Shown here: in pieces, positions 6,884-7,352 of the stretch | Position numbering within the stretch: the first letter of the stretch is position 1 | How the letters are laid out: every line of letters starts with the position of its first letter | Source of the DNA: an uncultured Collinsella sp. | GTDB lineage: Bacteria > Actinomycetota > Coriobacteriia > Coriobacteriales > Coriobacteriaceae | Assembly: GCA_905197385.1 (NCBI GenBank) | Contig: CAJJYO010000078.1 | Span: 1 to 7,352 of the forward strand | Length of the DNA stretch: 7,352 nt | Direction of reading: 5' to 3' | The notes under the pieces: generated by a model | What the model was told of the DNA's origin: nothing | The model's input: only the letters and a program-made list of their open reading frames with translations | The model's database searches: none | Position numbers and translations under genes: made by a program

Positions 6884-6905
6884 TTTGACATCGAAAGGTA
6901 CGTTT

Positions 6906-7352
6906 ATGTCCCATACCGCCGCTCCCAAGGTTGCTTTTATTTTCGATTGCGACGGCACGCTGGTTAATAGCACCCCCGTTTGGGCTTATGCTCAGCCAGA
7001 GTTATTGCACCGCCACGGGATTGACGTGACCGTGGATGACTTTGCCCAATTCGAGCACCTGTCACTGGAAGACGAGTGCCAGGCCTACCACGACACGTGG
7101 GGCATTGGCGCGAATGGCGAGGAGCTGTATCGCGAGCTGAGCGACATCCTGATCGATGGATACTCCAAGGTGCCGCCGCGCGACGGCCTGCTTGCATTTT
7201 TGGAGCAGGCGAAGGCGGCGGGCATTGCAATGTGCGTTGCCACGTCCACGCCGGCCGAGCTGGTTAAGTCTGCGCTTGCGGGCGCCGGGCTCGACGCTTA
7301 TATGGAGTTTGTTACCACGACGGGCGAGGCGGGGCGCTCCAAACAGTTCCCC
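6906..7352 (+). CDS. HAD-superfamily hydrolase, phosphoglycolate phosphatase/beta-phosphoglucomutase-like (partial, 3' end outside window)
   Basis: The gene opens at ATG 6906 after a GAAAGG ribosome-binding site (6893-6898) and runs 149 codons to the window edge without a stop; such proteins are usually 210-230 residues. HAD motif I is FDCDGTL with nucleophile Asp14 and acid/base Asp16; motif II is VATST with Thr113/Ser114; motif III is probably Lys146 in GRSKQFP. The stretch between motif I and about residue 90 is an alpha-helical cap, which places it in the subfamily that includes Gph, PgmB and YcjU-type enzymes acting on small phosphorylated sugars or metabolites. The substrate cannot be told from sequence. 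A beta-phosphoglucomutase or sugar-phosphate phosphatase role would suit the glycogen context, but that is inference. It is transcribed away from glgB and shares the control region with it. Motif IV is beyond the window. Confidence 0.88.
   Translation, partial: MSHTAAPKVAFIFDCDGTLVNSTPVWAYAQPELLHRHGIDVTVDDFAQFEHLSLEDECQAYHDTWGIGANGEELYRELSDILIDGYSKVPPRDGLLAFLEQAKAAGIAMCVATSTPAELVKSALAGAGLDAYMEFVTTTGEAGRSKQFP

Larger units (their letters stand above)
6560..6905. other. Divergent intergenic control region between glgB and the HAD hydrolase
   Basis: No credible gene lies in these 346 bases. From the glgB side outward they hold: stem GCCTTGG/CCAAGGC (6591-6597, 6616-6622); a 54-base bipartite hairpin (6646-6699); a probable glgB -10 box (6772-6777); a TGGCA/TGCCA dyad (6782-6786, 6791-6795); four TGGTAAAAC-like half-sites between 6796 and 6883; and the ribosome-binding site of the HAD gene (GAAAGG, 6893-6898). 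The half-site region is clearly more AT-rich than the genes on either side. Confidence 0.7.

Noticed and set aside
6885..6890. TTGACA just upstream of the HAD gene as its -35 box
   Set aside because: It ends only 15 bases before the ATG, so no -10 and start site could fit before the coding region.
6964..7230. An 88-codon minus-strand frame opposite the HAD gene
   Set aside because: Antisense to clear HAD motifs; the translation is a Pro/Arg/Ser/Gly-rich sequence with no domain.
1..7352. CRISPR arrays, tRNA/rRNA genes, insertion sequences, prophage or defence modules
   Set aside because: No regularly spaced repeats, no tRNA cloverleaf signs, no transposase or integrase motifs, and no defence-type domains were seen on either strand.

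Overview
The window carries most of a bacterial glycogen-metabolism operon on the minus strand, plus the start of a divergently transcribed HAD-family hydrolase gene on the plus strand. Moderately high GC, the GTG/TTG/ATG start mix, and the particular forms of GlgB, GlgP and GlgD suggest an anaerobic gut bacterium, most likely a Coriobacteriia member such as Collinsella or a relative. That placement is made from protein style alone and is not certain; a Clostridia-like donor for parts of the operon is possible.

Layout, read in the direction of the operon (high to low coordinates): a 346-base divergent control region (6560-6905); glgB, branching enzyme (6559-4314), interrupted by a one-base deletion at 5029-5030; a 94-base gap with a GC-rich hairpin; glgP, glycogen phosphorylase (4219-1793); a 108-base gap with a perfect 11-bp hairpin; glgC, ADP-glucose pyrophosphorylase (1684-536); and, 4 bases further on, the first 177 codons of glgD (531-1), the catalytically degenerate GlgC paralogue. 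Glycogen synthase (glgA) is not in the window and would be expected nearby. On the other side, the HAD hydrolase starts at 6906 and runs off the right edge.

Together the genes cover ADP-glucose synthesis (GlgC with GlgD), introduction of alpha-1,6 branches (GlgB) and phosphorolytic release of glucose-1-phosphate (GlgP). Synthesis and breakdown are thus co-transcribed, with GC-rich hairpins between cistrons that may set relative expression. glgC and glgD are tightly coupled, consistent with a GlgC-GlgD hetero-oligomer.

The most interesting non-textbook features are: (1) a lysine/alanine-rich, histone-H1-like C-terminal tail of about 65 residues on GlgB; (2) repeated TGGTAAAAC half-sites arranged as dyads over the divergent promoters, resembling a sugar-responsive operator; (3) a roughly 200-base glgB leader with several stems, two of them mutually exclusive; (4) a 7-bp hairpin that places the glgC start codon in its stem and the Shine-Dalgarno sequence in its loop; and (5) the glgB frameshift. 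I see no CRISPR array, tRNA, rRNA, insertion sequence or defence system here, and no clearly new multi-gene system.
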